Under the pieces are notes generated by a model. It was not told the DNA's origin. It searched no databases and saw only the letters and a list, made by a program, of their open reading frames with translations. Source: an uncultured Fastidiosipila sp. (GTDB taxonomy: Bacteria > Bacillota > Clostridia > Saccharofermentanales > Fastidiosipilaceae). From it: a stretch of DNA of 5,854 nucleotides. How positions within the stretch are numbered: position 1 is the first letter of the stretch; the number at the start of each line of letters is the position of its first letter. This document shows, one piece after another, positions 1 through 5,854 of this stretch. A program made the position numbers and the translations under genes. The DNA is taken from contig CALLQJ010000435.1 in the NCBI GenBank assembly GCA_938014865.1, positions 1-5,854 of the forward strand, given 5' to 3'.

Positions 1-464
1 AAGAGCTTCGCGCTCGGAAGGCCTCGGTGTGCGGATACCACCGCATGGGTTCCCCGTCCGCCTACCGGAAGGCTGCTGCCTTCCAAATGCCCTGCCGCCA
101 CCTGCAAGACCCCGGGTTCTGTCCCGTGGTAAACCGGAAGCGTCAGTTTCAGGCGGGGAATTTCGATATAGCCCATTATGCCCGTACCGCTGATATCTAA
201 TGTCTCGTCGTAATGACTCACTAAGGAAGGCTTAAAGAAAGCCGCCTTCCCAGCTTCTCTGAGTTCTTGGTTGTAAGCGTCCGCCGCTTTAAAGATTTCC
301 GCCGATTCACCGGCTTCCATACCGGCGGACTTTTCGCTGTAAGCGGCGACAATTTTGGATTGGTTTTTCTCGTTAATATAATTGCTGACAACAGGATAGA
401 GGGTAATCCCGAGACCGGTCAGAAACACTAATGCGATAAATACGGTCATCAGTCGTTTTTTCAT
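1..464 (-). CDS. Class C (pilin-polymerising) sortase, 3' end cut by window edge
   Basis: Membrane-anchored cysteine transpeptidase expected to cleave the LPXTG-type signals of the adjacent pilin and adhesin and to link pilins covalently. I read 154 codons from ATG at 464 (MKKRLMTVFIALVFL...). Residues about 6-26 form an N-terminal membrane segment. The stretch GIMGYIEIP (95-103), the GHLEGSSLPVGG block (125-136) and SAHRGLPSAKL (144-154) are hallmarks of class C sortases; His146 in HRGLPS is the expected catalytic His. The TLxTC cysteine, the catalytic Arg and the usual C-terminal membrane segment lie beyond position 1. The lid region reads AFFKPSLVSHYDETL (75-89), where class C enzymes normally carry Asp-Pro-Phe/Trp/Tyr; here the Asp is Lys and the aromatic is Ser. 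The gene lies 45 bases after the pilin stop with no terminator between, so it is probably co-transcribed. The start is supported by a strong ribosome binding site. Class assignment is firm; the exact substrate is inferred from the neighbours. Confidence 0.93.
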   Translation of the reverse strand, partial: MKKRLMTVFIALVFLTGLGITLYPVVSNYINEKNQSKIVAAYSEKSAGMEAGESAEIFKAADAYNQELREAGKAAFFKPSLVSHYDETLDISGTGIMGYIEIPRLKLTLPVYHGTEPGVLQVAAGHLEGSSLPVGGRGTHAVVSAHRGLPSAKL

Positions 465-509
465 AAATCCCCCTTTCCTGCTGTCTTGCCTTAACGTTCA
501 GATTTCTGC
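465..509 (-). other. Short gap between pilin and sortase genes; no terminator
   Basis: The 45 bases hold the sortase ribosome binding site and, just after the pilin stop, a trivial inverted repeat (CAGA/TCTG with a two-base loop). There is no stable hairpin followed by a T run on the transcribed strand, which supports read-through from the pilin gene into the sortase gene. Confidence 0.6.
469..479 (-). promoter_or_regulatory. Ribosome binding site of the sortase gene
   Basis: On the minus strand the bases read AGGAAAGGGGG, ending four bases before ATG at 464. The AGGA core is 11 bases from the start and the G run is closer. It fixes the ATG at 464 as the start, as no other in-frame start has such a site. 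Confidence 0.75.
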
Positions 510-2039
510 TTACTCTTCTTCTCTTTTCTTGTTTTTATAAACGAAGAGAATAACAAGTGCGGAAAGCATCAGAACGGCACCGCCTGCATAGAAAATCTTG
601 GTACCGATACCGCCTGTGCCGGGCAGTTCCGTTCCTTTGGCATTGATCACATTGGCACTGAGTGAACCTGCTGTCAGATCATCTGTCAGTTCAACAAGAC
701 CGTTTTCAGCCGTACCGTTGAGTTTAATCAAGACCGGTGCATCGCCTGTAACGTCGTGCTCTGCGCTGATCGTAAATTCAATCGGATCAATGGTATTGTA
801 GCCGTCAGGCGTTACGGTTTCTTCCAGACGATACTCTCCGTCATCGAGGCCTTTGAAGGCAAATTCCGTTAAGGGTTCTTCGGCTGTACTGCTGATGGTT
901 TTGACCGCCGTATACTCACCGGCACTGTTTTTCTTCGAAAGAGTGAAGGCTGCACCTGCGAGCGGATTGCTCTCTTCATCGACTTTATTGACCAGCAGTT
1001 TATAGGTGAAGACAATCACTTGATCTTCCGGCGTTTTGCCCTTGTCTTCGCTCTGTCCCGTATTCGGGTTATTGCTGTATTCAAGATAAGCTTTGTTCGG
1101 ATTGCCCGCCGCTCCGATAACGGCGCTTTCGGTCAATTCGGCTTTGTATTCAACATAGACATAATTTCCGGCCGCAGCCCCTGCTTTGCCGATCAGATCT
1201 TTTGTTTCCACCGTAAACTTATAGCTGACATTTCCGTCTTCTTCCTGCGTTTCAGACGTCGTTACGGTATAGTCTTCAGCCGTTAAATCATAGGCATTCT
1301 CGCCGTCCGAAATATAAACGCGAACACTGTCTTCCTTTAACTTCAGGTTCTTGGCTGTATCCTGAAAGCTGAGGACATATTTTTCCTGATAATCGCCGAA
1401 GTTTGCGGGAAGCTTAGCGCTCAGGCGGAAAGGGATTTCGTCGCCGATATCGTGATCGGCCGCATCCTGCCAGTCGCTGTAGCCTTCGCTGCTGCTGTCA
1501 TTGATGTCTTTTACTTTCTTTTCAAAGCTCGGTACATCCGCCTTCGGATTGATCGTGGTATTTTCCGCCACTTTCAGGATATAGCGTGAATACGCTTCGG
1601 GCGCCTCACTGCCGGCTGCCTGATCCGTGATCAGATAATAGCCCGGCTCAAGGCCGCTGATTTTATAATTTTTATTTTCCGTATCATAAACACTTGCCGT
1701 TTTTACATCCGTAAGTTTTGCGCCGCTCACTAATTCTTCGGCAAAAGCCTTCGCGTCGGCTTCATTGGCCAGCGCTGCGGCTTTTTCCTGAGCGCTTTCC
1801 GTGTAGGCAGCTTCCTTAACACCCGTACCCCACTCAAGATTCGTCAGCACAAGTTCTTGGCCGGCTTCGGCCGGTTTTGTGCCTTTGAAAATCTGATAGG
1901 CGTAGTATTCGTGACGATCTGATGCATTGTTGATCGTAATCGTCATGGTCTCCTGCGCTCTTGCGGGCAAGGCCAGGAGCAGTGTAAAGAACAGTGCTAA
2001 TACCCATGTTACCTTTGTTTTTAATTTCTTTACTTGCAT
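510..2039 (-). CDS. Major pilin (backbone), isopeptide-forming fimbrial protein, LPGTG-anchored
   Basis: Complete 509-residue shaft subunit, secreted and polymerised covalently by a pilin sortase. Residues 1-28 are a Sec signal peptide (basic start, hydrophobic 12-24, probable cut after ALPARA). Residues 29-163 look like the N-terminal D1 domain (ITINNAS near the start, SGLEPGYYLITD at 128-139). NPK at 164-166 is in the place of the pilin motif, so K166 is the candidate linking lysine. Residues 170-328 match the fimbrial D2 isopeptide domain, with candidate triad K175 (FEKKV), D227 (SFQD) and N315 (NPNKAYLEYSNN). Residues 347-468 form a CnaB/SpaA-type domain with K352 (VNKVD), E407 in the E-box YRLEETVTPDGYN (403-415) and N466. 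LPGTG (472-476), a hydrophobic stretch and the tail KNKKREEE make the sorting signal. I see no cysteines. Domain calls come from motif recognition; bond residues are inferred. Confidence 0.95.
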   Translation of the reverse strand: MQVKKLKTKVTWVLALFFTLLLALPARAQETMTITINNASDRHEYYAYQIFKGTKPAEAGQELVLTNLEWGTGVKEAAYTESAQEKAAALANEADAKAFAEELVSGAKLTDVKTASVYDTENKNYKISGLEPGYYLITDQAAGSEAPEAYSRYILKVAENTTINPKADVPSFEKKVKDINDSSSEGYSDWQDAADHDIGDEIPFRLSAKLPANFGDYQEKYVLSFQDTAKNLKLKEDSVRVYISDGENAYDLTAEDYTVTTSETQEEDGNVSYKFTVETKDLIGKAGAAAGNYVYVEYKAELTESAVIGAAGNPNKAYLEYSNNPNTGQSEDKGKTPEDQVIVFTYKLLVNKVDEESNPLAGAAFTLSKKNSAGEYTAVKTISSTAEEPLTEFAFKGLDDGEYRLEETVTPDGYNTIDPIEFTISAEHDVTGDAPVLIKLNGTAENGLVELTDDLTAGSLSANVINAKGTELPGTGGIGTKIFYAGGAVLMLSALVILFVYKNKKREEE

Positions 2040-2044
2040 AATTT

Positions 2045-2051
2045 CTTCCTC
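2045..2051 (-). promoter_or_regulatory. Ribosome binding site of the pilin gene
   Basis: GAGGAAG on the minus strand lies five bases before the ATG at 2039, inside a very A-rich leader with almost no secondary structure. This supports strong translation, as expected for the most abundant pilus subunit, and decides the start codon. Confidence 0.8.
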
Positions 2052-2099
2052 ATTTTTTATTTTTATTTTTTGTTTTTCTTATGGTTTATTGCTTCTGTT

Positions 2100-2112
2100 T
2101 ATCCGGCGGATA
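2100..2112 (-). repeat. Second small inverted repeat ahead of the pilin gene
   Basis: TATCC-GGC-GGATA on the plus strand, a perfect five-pair stem with a three-base loop, 13 bases beyond the first inverted repeat in transcription direction. Followed by an A-rich leader, not a T run. It could be chance at this length. Confidence 0.3.
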
Positions 2113-2125
2113 GTATTCTTTCAGT

Positions 2126-2144
2126 ACGCAGAGGATCTCTGTGT
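2126..2144 (-). repeat. Inverted repeat / possible RNA hairpin ahead of the pilin gene
   Basis: On the plus strand ACGCAGAG-GAT-CTCTGTGT. The inner five pairs (CAGAG/CTCTG) are perfect and two more pairs form beyond one mismatch (an A opposite C in the transcript). No T run follows on the transcribed strand, so it is not a standard terminator. It starts about 14 bases after the adhesin stop codon. Confidence 0.4.
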
Positions 2145-2158
2145 TTTCGTCTCAGCTG

Positions 2159-3544
2159 CTAATTTCCGTCTGCCTTTTCTTTACGCCGTTTCCGAAGCAG
2201 CAAGGCTGCGGAACTGAGCATTAAGACAAGGCCGGACAAAATCCCTCCTCCCGTACCCGGGCCGCCGGTTTCCGGCAGCTTGTAATTCTCATAAATATTG
2301 ATGACGACAATCTTGCCGTTTTGGATACCGCCATTATTTTGATACTGTGTTTCAATGGCAAAGCTCTGTGTCACTTCTTCAATGTAGTAAAAGTAAGGAT
2401 TTCCGCCGGCGTCTTCTTCTTCCAGATCATCCCAGTGATACGTCCACGCATTTTCCGCATTCAGTTCGGCAATCTCCTCAAATGCGCTATCCGGAATCTC
2501 TTCGCCGCCGACCTTTGTTTTGCGCAGCAGCCTTATCATGATGCTCTCTTCCTGAGGCGCAATTTCTTCGCCTTCTGTGTTCATAAAGAGCTTGCTGACC
2601 GCAAGGCCTTTGTACTCATTCTTCAGGTAAACGCCGCTGTTTTTACGGATCTCTAAGAAATACACATCATCAATGCTGATCCCCTCGACGGCTGCAGGGT
2701 CTGCTCCGGCCGTGGCCGCAGCAAAAGCCTCTTCCTTGCTTTGCGCTTTGTCCTTCCACATGAAGTAATATTCTTTATCGTTCAGATGATAGCCGGGCCG
2801 TGCTTTTGTTTCCTGCATCTTATAAAGCACATTCTTGCGCGCTTCAAAATTATTGCCTTTGCCTTTATAGCTTCCGACTTGAATCAGATCCTCAAGATCT
2901 CTTGAGGGCGTTTCATTGACGGAGAAAATAATCGTGCCGTCTTGGTTGACGATGGCCTCATAAGGCTCCGACCACTGCTTCGTCCCGCCGATATCCGACA
3001 AGGATGCAAATATGAATTCCGTCTCCGGAAGGAGCACGTTGTTATCGGACGCATCGACCTTGTAGATCAGCAGTTCGGTCGAGTAAACCCCGCCGCCGGA
3101 ATGTTCCACTATCATTTTTTCCGTCGATACACTGCTCCATCTGTCTTCAAGCTTGGCTTTATTTGTTAGGGAAGGACTTATATAAGAACCGGGATCCGCG
3201 ACATAGTCGTAGACCAGTACACAGGCCAGTTCATCAGGAATCTCCAGCTTCAAGAGTCCTGTATCTTCGTTGTACTGCACGGTATAGCGCAGGGGGCTGA
3301 TCTCCCGGCCGAGCATATTCTCTGCCTCCGGATCCATGGCGTAAAGCTTCAGGCCGCCGGTCTTGATATGACCGTCAATTTTATTGCTGTCCGCCATTTG
3401 GTCCGTCAGAATTAAGGTATCGGATTCAGGGTTCAGGTCCTCCGCTTTCGGATTGATCACAATGTGATAACGGATGGTGTTTTTATGCTCGATGATATTG
3501 CCATCTTCATCCGTTTCCGTGAGCTGCTCCCCTTTTTTCTCTAC
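2159..3544 (-). CDS. Pilus adhesin, C-terminal part in the -1 frame, LPETG-anchored
   Basis: Continuation of the large adhesin in the -1 frame. The frame is open from 3631, but its codons before 3544 (MAELPQSG... start) are a shadow of the upstream frame, so coding here should begin at GTA 3544-3542; no ATG or GTG with a ribosome binding site supports an independent start. The 461 residues hold the rest of module five (LILTDQM with Asp; PSLTNKAKLE with Asn), then at about 3082-2609 a SpaA-like CnaB domain (LLIYKVD lysine, E-box LYKMQETKARPGYH, Asn in VYLKN), then at about 2608-2282 a second Cna B-type domain (VSKLF lysine, NPYFYYIEEV, Asn in VINIYE). It ends in LPETG at 2278-2264, a hydrophobic stretch and the basic tail RKRRKEK, a complete sorting signal. 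Without a frameshift this anchor is lost. One cysteine only (3223-3221). Confidence 0.88.
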   Translation of the reverse strand, partial: VEKKGEQLTETDEDGNIIEHKNTIRYHIVINPKAEDLNPESDTLILTDQMADSNKIDGHIKTGGLKLYAMDPEAENMLGREISPLRYTVQYNEDTGLLKLEIPDELACVLVYDYVADPGSYISPSLTNKAKLEDRWSSVSTEKMIVEHSGGGVYSTELLIYKVDASDNNVLLPETEFIFASLSDIGGTKQWSEPYEAIVNQDGTIIFSVNETPSRDLEDLIQVGSYKGKGNNFEARKNVLYKMQETKARPGYHLNDKEYYFMWKDKAQSKEEAFAAATAGADPAAVEGISIDDVYFLEIRKNSGVYLKNEYKGLAVSKLFMNTEGEEIAPQEESIMIRLLRKTKVGGEEIPDSAFEEIAELNAENAWTYHWDDLEEEDAGGNPYFYYIEEVTQSFAIETQYQNNGGIQNGKIVVINIYENYKLPETGGPGTGGGILSGLVLMLSSAALLLRKRRKEKADGN

Positions 3545-5487
3545 TTTTTTAATCTCTTTTTGAAGGAAGTTTCGCTTTCTGCCTCTGCGTCTTTCGCTTC
3601 CCAGACAACCCGATTGTGGTAATTCTGCCACTCGGTCGGATGATTTAAAGTCGGATCATCCGCAAAAGAGAGTCTGTACTCGATACAAATGGCCCAGTCA
3701 TTCTCTTCCAAAGCTTCGGCATAGCCGCCGGGAATCGTGATCTTCAGGACTCTCTGTCCGTCTTTTTCCGTAATTTCACTCAGGACTTCCTGATAATTAG
3801 CACCCCATGGCTCAAAAGAGTAACTGTTTTCGCCTTTATATTCTTGGTGCGGTGTGTACTTACCTTCTAAGAAAAACGCGTTGATACTCTTGTCCTCATG
3901 ATTCTTAACCAGGCTCGTATGCTCCGGCAGATAGTCGTAGAGTACGATATCGCCGTTCTCGCCCGGATCAGGCGTGATGAGGATTCTGTAATCTATATGT
4001 TTATCATCGGGGATTTTATTATATTCATGTCCGCCGCTGAAATAATTCCTCCAGAGACCTGAGAATTTTTCGAGCATCTTGTTCTTCTTAATGCGTTTCT
4101 CGGCCTCCACATGTCTGTCATTGACTTCCGAACGATTTTTGAAGATCACTTCGTCCCCGATTGCCAAGTCCGAAAATTCGGCATGCGTCGGGTAAGAGGA
4201 GATCGTCATGGCCTTAAAATCTGAAGGATCTTTTCCTTCTTTAAGCCGTACTTCGACGGTAAAGCTCTTGACTTCCTGCATCGGATCCGCATCCGGGGCA
4301 ATGAGGCCTTCCGGCTGATACTTATTTTCAGGATCGATCGTGAAGGCATCGTAGTACTTCACCTCGACCTCAAAATACTCTTCGTAAAGTTCCGGACCAT
4401 AGGGTTCTCCTTCAATCGGAACGAAACGCAGCGACGATGCAATCGCCTCTTTTAACTCGCCTAAATACGCATAATGCTTCATGTTCTCTGCAGGAGAGTC
4501 ACCTTGCACCTGCGGATCCAAAATGAAATCTTTGAAGACAAAGCTCTCCCATTGATGCGGCAGCTCGGTCCGGCTGTTCCAGAATAAGCTGCGCTCGCCT
4601 TCCCCGGTCTTATCTTCCGAGGCAAGGTGCTTGCTCACATTCCAGTTTTTCTTCCTCTCCTCAAGCGTATCGGAGCTTTCGTAGCTTTCCCCGTCTTTGC
4701 TGATGCTCATGGAGTTCGTCAGAGAAAACTGCTCGCCGGGTGCCGCCTCGGGGGCATCCGTATAATAGGTAAAGCGATACTGCTTGCCGCTGTAGCCTTC
4801 GGGAATGGTATAGCCGTTGATGACCTCTTCCGCAGCTATTTCCCCGACGGTCTGCCAATGTTCATCCTTGACCTCGACCTTGATGCTGCCGATGACATTT
4901 ATGCCTTCCGGCAGATGATCAAATAATTTCCAGCCGCCCAGATCTTCCTGATCAGGATTATTAATGACCAGCGTCCATTTGACAATATCCCGGTTAACTA
5001 AGTATTGGCCATGTTTATCAACGGCAGGCGGAAGCATTTCCTGCCAATGATCGGAACGATCCTTCTTGTCGCCGCTTTCCCCCTGCGCAAAGTTGTTCAG
5101 CACGGCCGAACCGTCGGCTGCCTTTTCTGTATTGATAACATCATAATTCAGAAGATATTTTTCTCCGGCTGCCAGCTGCGGAAGGCCCTCAACCGTAAAG
5201 GATTCCGGCGTTTCCGTCCCGCTGCCGCCTGCAAAAGTCAGCGTATAGTCCGAAGGATCCACGACGGTCTGAACCCCGTCATAGTCGACAAGGATGACTT
5301 CTACAGAATCCTTTACATAGCTGAATTCGCCGATTGAATCTGCTTTGATTTTGTCGGAAATCGTGACGCTTGATTCCGTCCCCTTCCAGCTGCCGGCTTG
5401 GACGGTATAGCTTGCTTTTTTACGGCCGTCTTCCGTTTCGCTGATCTCGCCGGTTTTTGCTTTGTCGACATAAATATCATATTCCGC
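3116..5487 (-). repeat. Five tandem divergent protein modules with a Lys...Asp...Asn pattern
   Basis: The middle of the adhesin consists of five related but strongly diverged modules. From the lysine to the asparagine they span roughly 122, 100, 165, 157 and 125-130 residues. Shared marks are a basic lead-in with an aromatic residue, hydrophobic-x-Asp in an early strand, a Tyr-rich late strand (YLLNYDV, YRFTYYT, ICIEYRL, LVYDYVA) and the closing Asn. The pilin D2 domain shows the same pattern. The likeness is at protein level only; I see no DNA repeat. Confidence 0.6.
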
Positions 5488-5854
5488 CGGCATTTCGCTG
5501 TCTTCTATTTCAATTTCTTTAATGACTTCATCGTCTTTTCCGATAAAACGGATCTTGCCGTCATCATCGGCCTGATCTTTATCGATCCGGCTTTCAAAGC
5601 TGATGAAACCGGAAAAGCTGTGCCCGTCACTGTATTCTTCATTAAAAGACAGGCGGATCGAATTGCCTTCAATCGTGTAGGTTCCGGCTTCTTTCCCGTT
5701 ATCATAGAGGATTCCGCTTTGGCCTTGTTTGGCGATGACGCCCGCCGGCATGGGGTAGACCAAATCGGTTCTCCCGCTCTCATAGCTCAGAGTACCGGCA
5801 TCCACCGTATATTGAATGTCGATTAAAACTTTCTCATTATCTGCTACGGTGCCG
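3541..5854 (-). CDS. Large pilus adhesin, N-terminal part; 5' end outside window, ends at in-frame TAG
   Basis: Upstream frame of a giant surface protein, probably the pilus tip or ancillary adhesin. It is open to the window edge (GTVADNEKVLIDIQYT... before 5805), so the real start and signal peptide lie beyond 5854; the GTG at 5805 is internal. To about 5497 it resembles a dev-IgG-like adhesive domain of the SdrG/Cna type (GTYTIEGNSIRLSFNEEY, FSGFISFES). Four modules follow at about 5487-5071, 5031-4690, 4659-4120 and 4110-3595, each opening with a lysine (YVDK, AVDK, NVSK, RIKK), with a mid-module Asp (TISDKI, LFDHLP, FKDFI, LYDYLP) and closing on an Asn (VLNNFA, LTNSM, FKNRS, YHNRV), as in Lys-Asn isopeptide domains. 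The frame stops at TAG 3543-3541 just as the fifth module starts, with no sorting signal, so it needs the -1 frame to be anchored. Ligand unknown. Confidence 0.9.
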   Translation of the reverse strand, partial: GTVADNEKVLIDIQYTVDAGTLSYESGRTDLVYPMPAGVIAKQGQSGILYDNGKEAGTYTIEGNSIRLSFNEEYSDGHSFSGFISFESRIDKDQADDDGKIRFIGKDDEVIKEIEIEDSEMPAEYDIYVDKAKTGEISETEDGRKKASYTVQAGSWKGTESSVTISDKIKADSIGEFSYVKDSVEVILVDYDGVQTVVDPSDYTLTFAGGSGTETPESFTVEGLPQLAAGEKYLLNYDVINTEKAADGSAVLNNFAQGESGDKKDRSDHWQEMLPPAVDKHGQYLVNRDIVKWTLVINNPDQEDLGGWKLFDHLPEGINVIGSIKVEVKDEHWQTVGEIAAEEVINGYTIPEGYSGKQYRFTYYTDAPEAAPGEQFSLTNSMSISKDGESYESSDTLEERKKNWNVSKHLASEDKTGEGERSLFWNSRTELPHQWESFVFKDFILDPQVQGDSPAENMKHYAYLGELKEAIASSLRFVPIEGEPYGPELYEEYFEVEVKYYDAFTIDPENKYQPEGLIAPDADPMQEVKSFTVEVRLKEGKDPSDFKAMTISSYPTHAEFSDLAIGDEVIFKNRSEVNDRHVEAEKRIKKNKMLEKFSGLWRNYFSGGHEYNKIPDDKHIDYRILITPDPGENGDIVLYDYLPEHTSLVKNHEDKSINAFFLEGKYTPHQEYKGENSYSFEPWGANYQEVLSEITEKDGQRVLKITIPGGYAEALEENDWAICIEYRLSFADDPTLNHPTEWQNYHNRVVWEAKDAEAESETSFKKRLKK
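3544..3550 (-). other. In-frame A AAA AAG slippery heptamer at the adhesin frame break
   Basis: In the upstream frame the codons are TTA AAA AAG TAG, so the heptamer is in the exact phase for tandem -1 slippage (established for E. coli dnaX and several insertion sequences). A slip gives ...RLKK then VEKKGEQL and joins the two adhesin parts. No Shine-Dalgarno-like element about 10 bases upstream and no strong close downstream stem was seen, so programmed use is inference. A single-base length change in the A run would look the same. Confidence 0.5.

Larger units (their letters stand above)
2040..2158 (-). other. Intergenic leader between adhesin and pilin
   Basis: A 119-base gap, clearly longer than the 45-base gap after the pilin. 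Read on the transcribed strand it holds an inverted repeat at 2126-2144, a second at 2100-2112, then about 45 bases that are mostly A with short T interruptions, ending in the pilin ribosome binding site. I find no convincing -35/-10 pair and no hairpin followed by a T run, so neither an internal promoter nor a terminator can be called. It may set the relative output of adhesin and pilin. Confidence 0.5.

Noticed and set aside
2030..2053. Seven-codon ORF (MRKKLCK) overlapping the pilin start
   Set aside because: Its ATG overlaps the pilin ribosome binding site and it has no site of its own. An A-rich leader makes such ORFs by chance.
3014..3031. Internal LPETE sequence in the adhesin
   Set aside because: It lies within the SpaA-like domain at the usual PLAGAEF position, lacks the final Gly and is not followed by a membrane segment.
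3487..3524. Possible stimulatory stem downstream of the slippery heptamer (GCTC + GATGA pairing with TCATC + GAGC)
   Set aside because: It starts about 19 bases after the heptamer, has a nine-base bulge and few pairs. Known -1 stimulators usually begin 5-9 bases downstream. It needs a folding calculation before being claimed.
3545..3631. ATG at 3631 as the start of a separate gene, with an LPQSG motif five codons in
   Set aside because: The other frame here reads WQNYHNRVVWEAKDAEAESETSF, which fits module four, while the 3631 frame gives an Arg-rich non-domain stretch. LPQSG has no hydrophobic segment and basic tail after it, and sits in a shadow frame.
5803..5805. GTG at 5805 as the adhesin start
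   Set aside because: The frame stays open to 5854 with domain-like residues upstream, and no signal peptide follows the GTG.
5398..5826. Plus-strand ORF of 142 codons and other plus-strand ORFs
   Set aside because: They lie antisense to well-supported domains, show no ribosome binding site that I can see and no recognisable domain, so they are treated as shadows.

Overview
The window is a piece of a sortase-assembled pilus operon from a Gram-positive bacterium. All genes lie on the minus strand, so transcription runs from the right edge to the left. The two LPXTG-type sorting signals, the class C sortase, the strong purine-rich ribosome binding sites and a mid-range base composition point to Bacillota (Clostridia, Erysipelotrichia or a similar lineage). 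Genus and species cannot be fixed from this sequence.

Layout in transcription order: (1) 5854 to 2159, a very large surface adhesin whose 5' end lies outside the window. It has an N-terminal dev-IgG-like adhesive domain, five modules with a recurring Lys/Asp/Asn isopeptide pattern, two CnaB-type stalk domains and an LPETG sorting signal. Its reading frame is broken near 3541-3550: the upstream frame ends at a TAG, and the rest of the protein lies in the -1 frame. (2) 2158 to 2040, a 119-base gap with two small inverted repeats and an A-rich leader. (3) 2039 to 510, a complete 509-residue major pilin with signal peptide, D1 domain, pilin-like NPK motif, D2 isopeptide domain, CnaB domain with E-box and LPGTG signal. 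(4) 464 to 1, the first 154 codons of a class C (pilin) sortase, cut by the window edge after its catalytic His but before the Cys and Arg.

Together these form a standard adhesin-backbone-sortase cassette. The sortase should cleave LPGTG on the pilin, join successive pilins through a pilin-motif lysine, and place the large adhesin, probably at the tip. The most interesting point is the frame break in the adhesin. It sits on an in-frame A AAA AAG heptamer, the most slip-prone -1 frameshift sequence known in E. coli, followed directly by TAG. A -1 slip there restores a continuous protein of at least 1231 residues with no loss of module pattern. It could be programmed frameshifting, a phase-variable A tract, a real disabling mutation or a sequencing error; the sequence alone does not decide. 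The pilin sortase also appears to lack the usual DP-aromatic lid motif.
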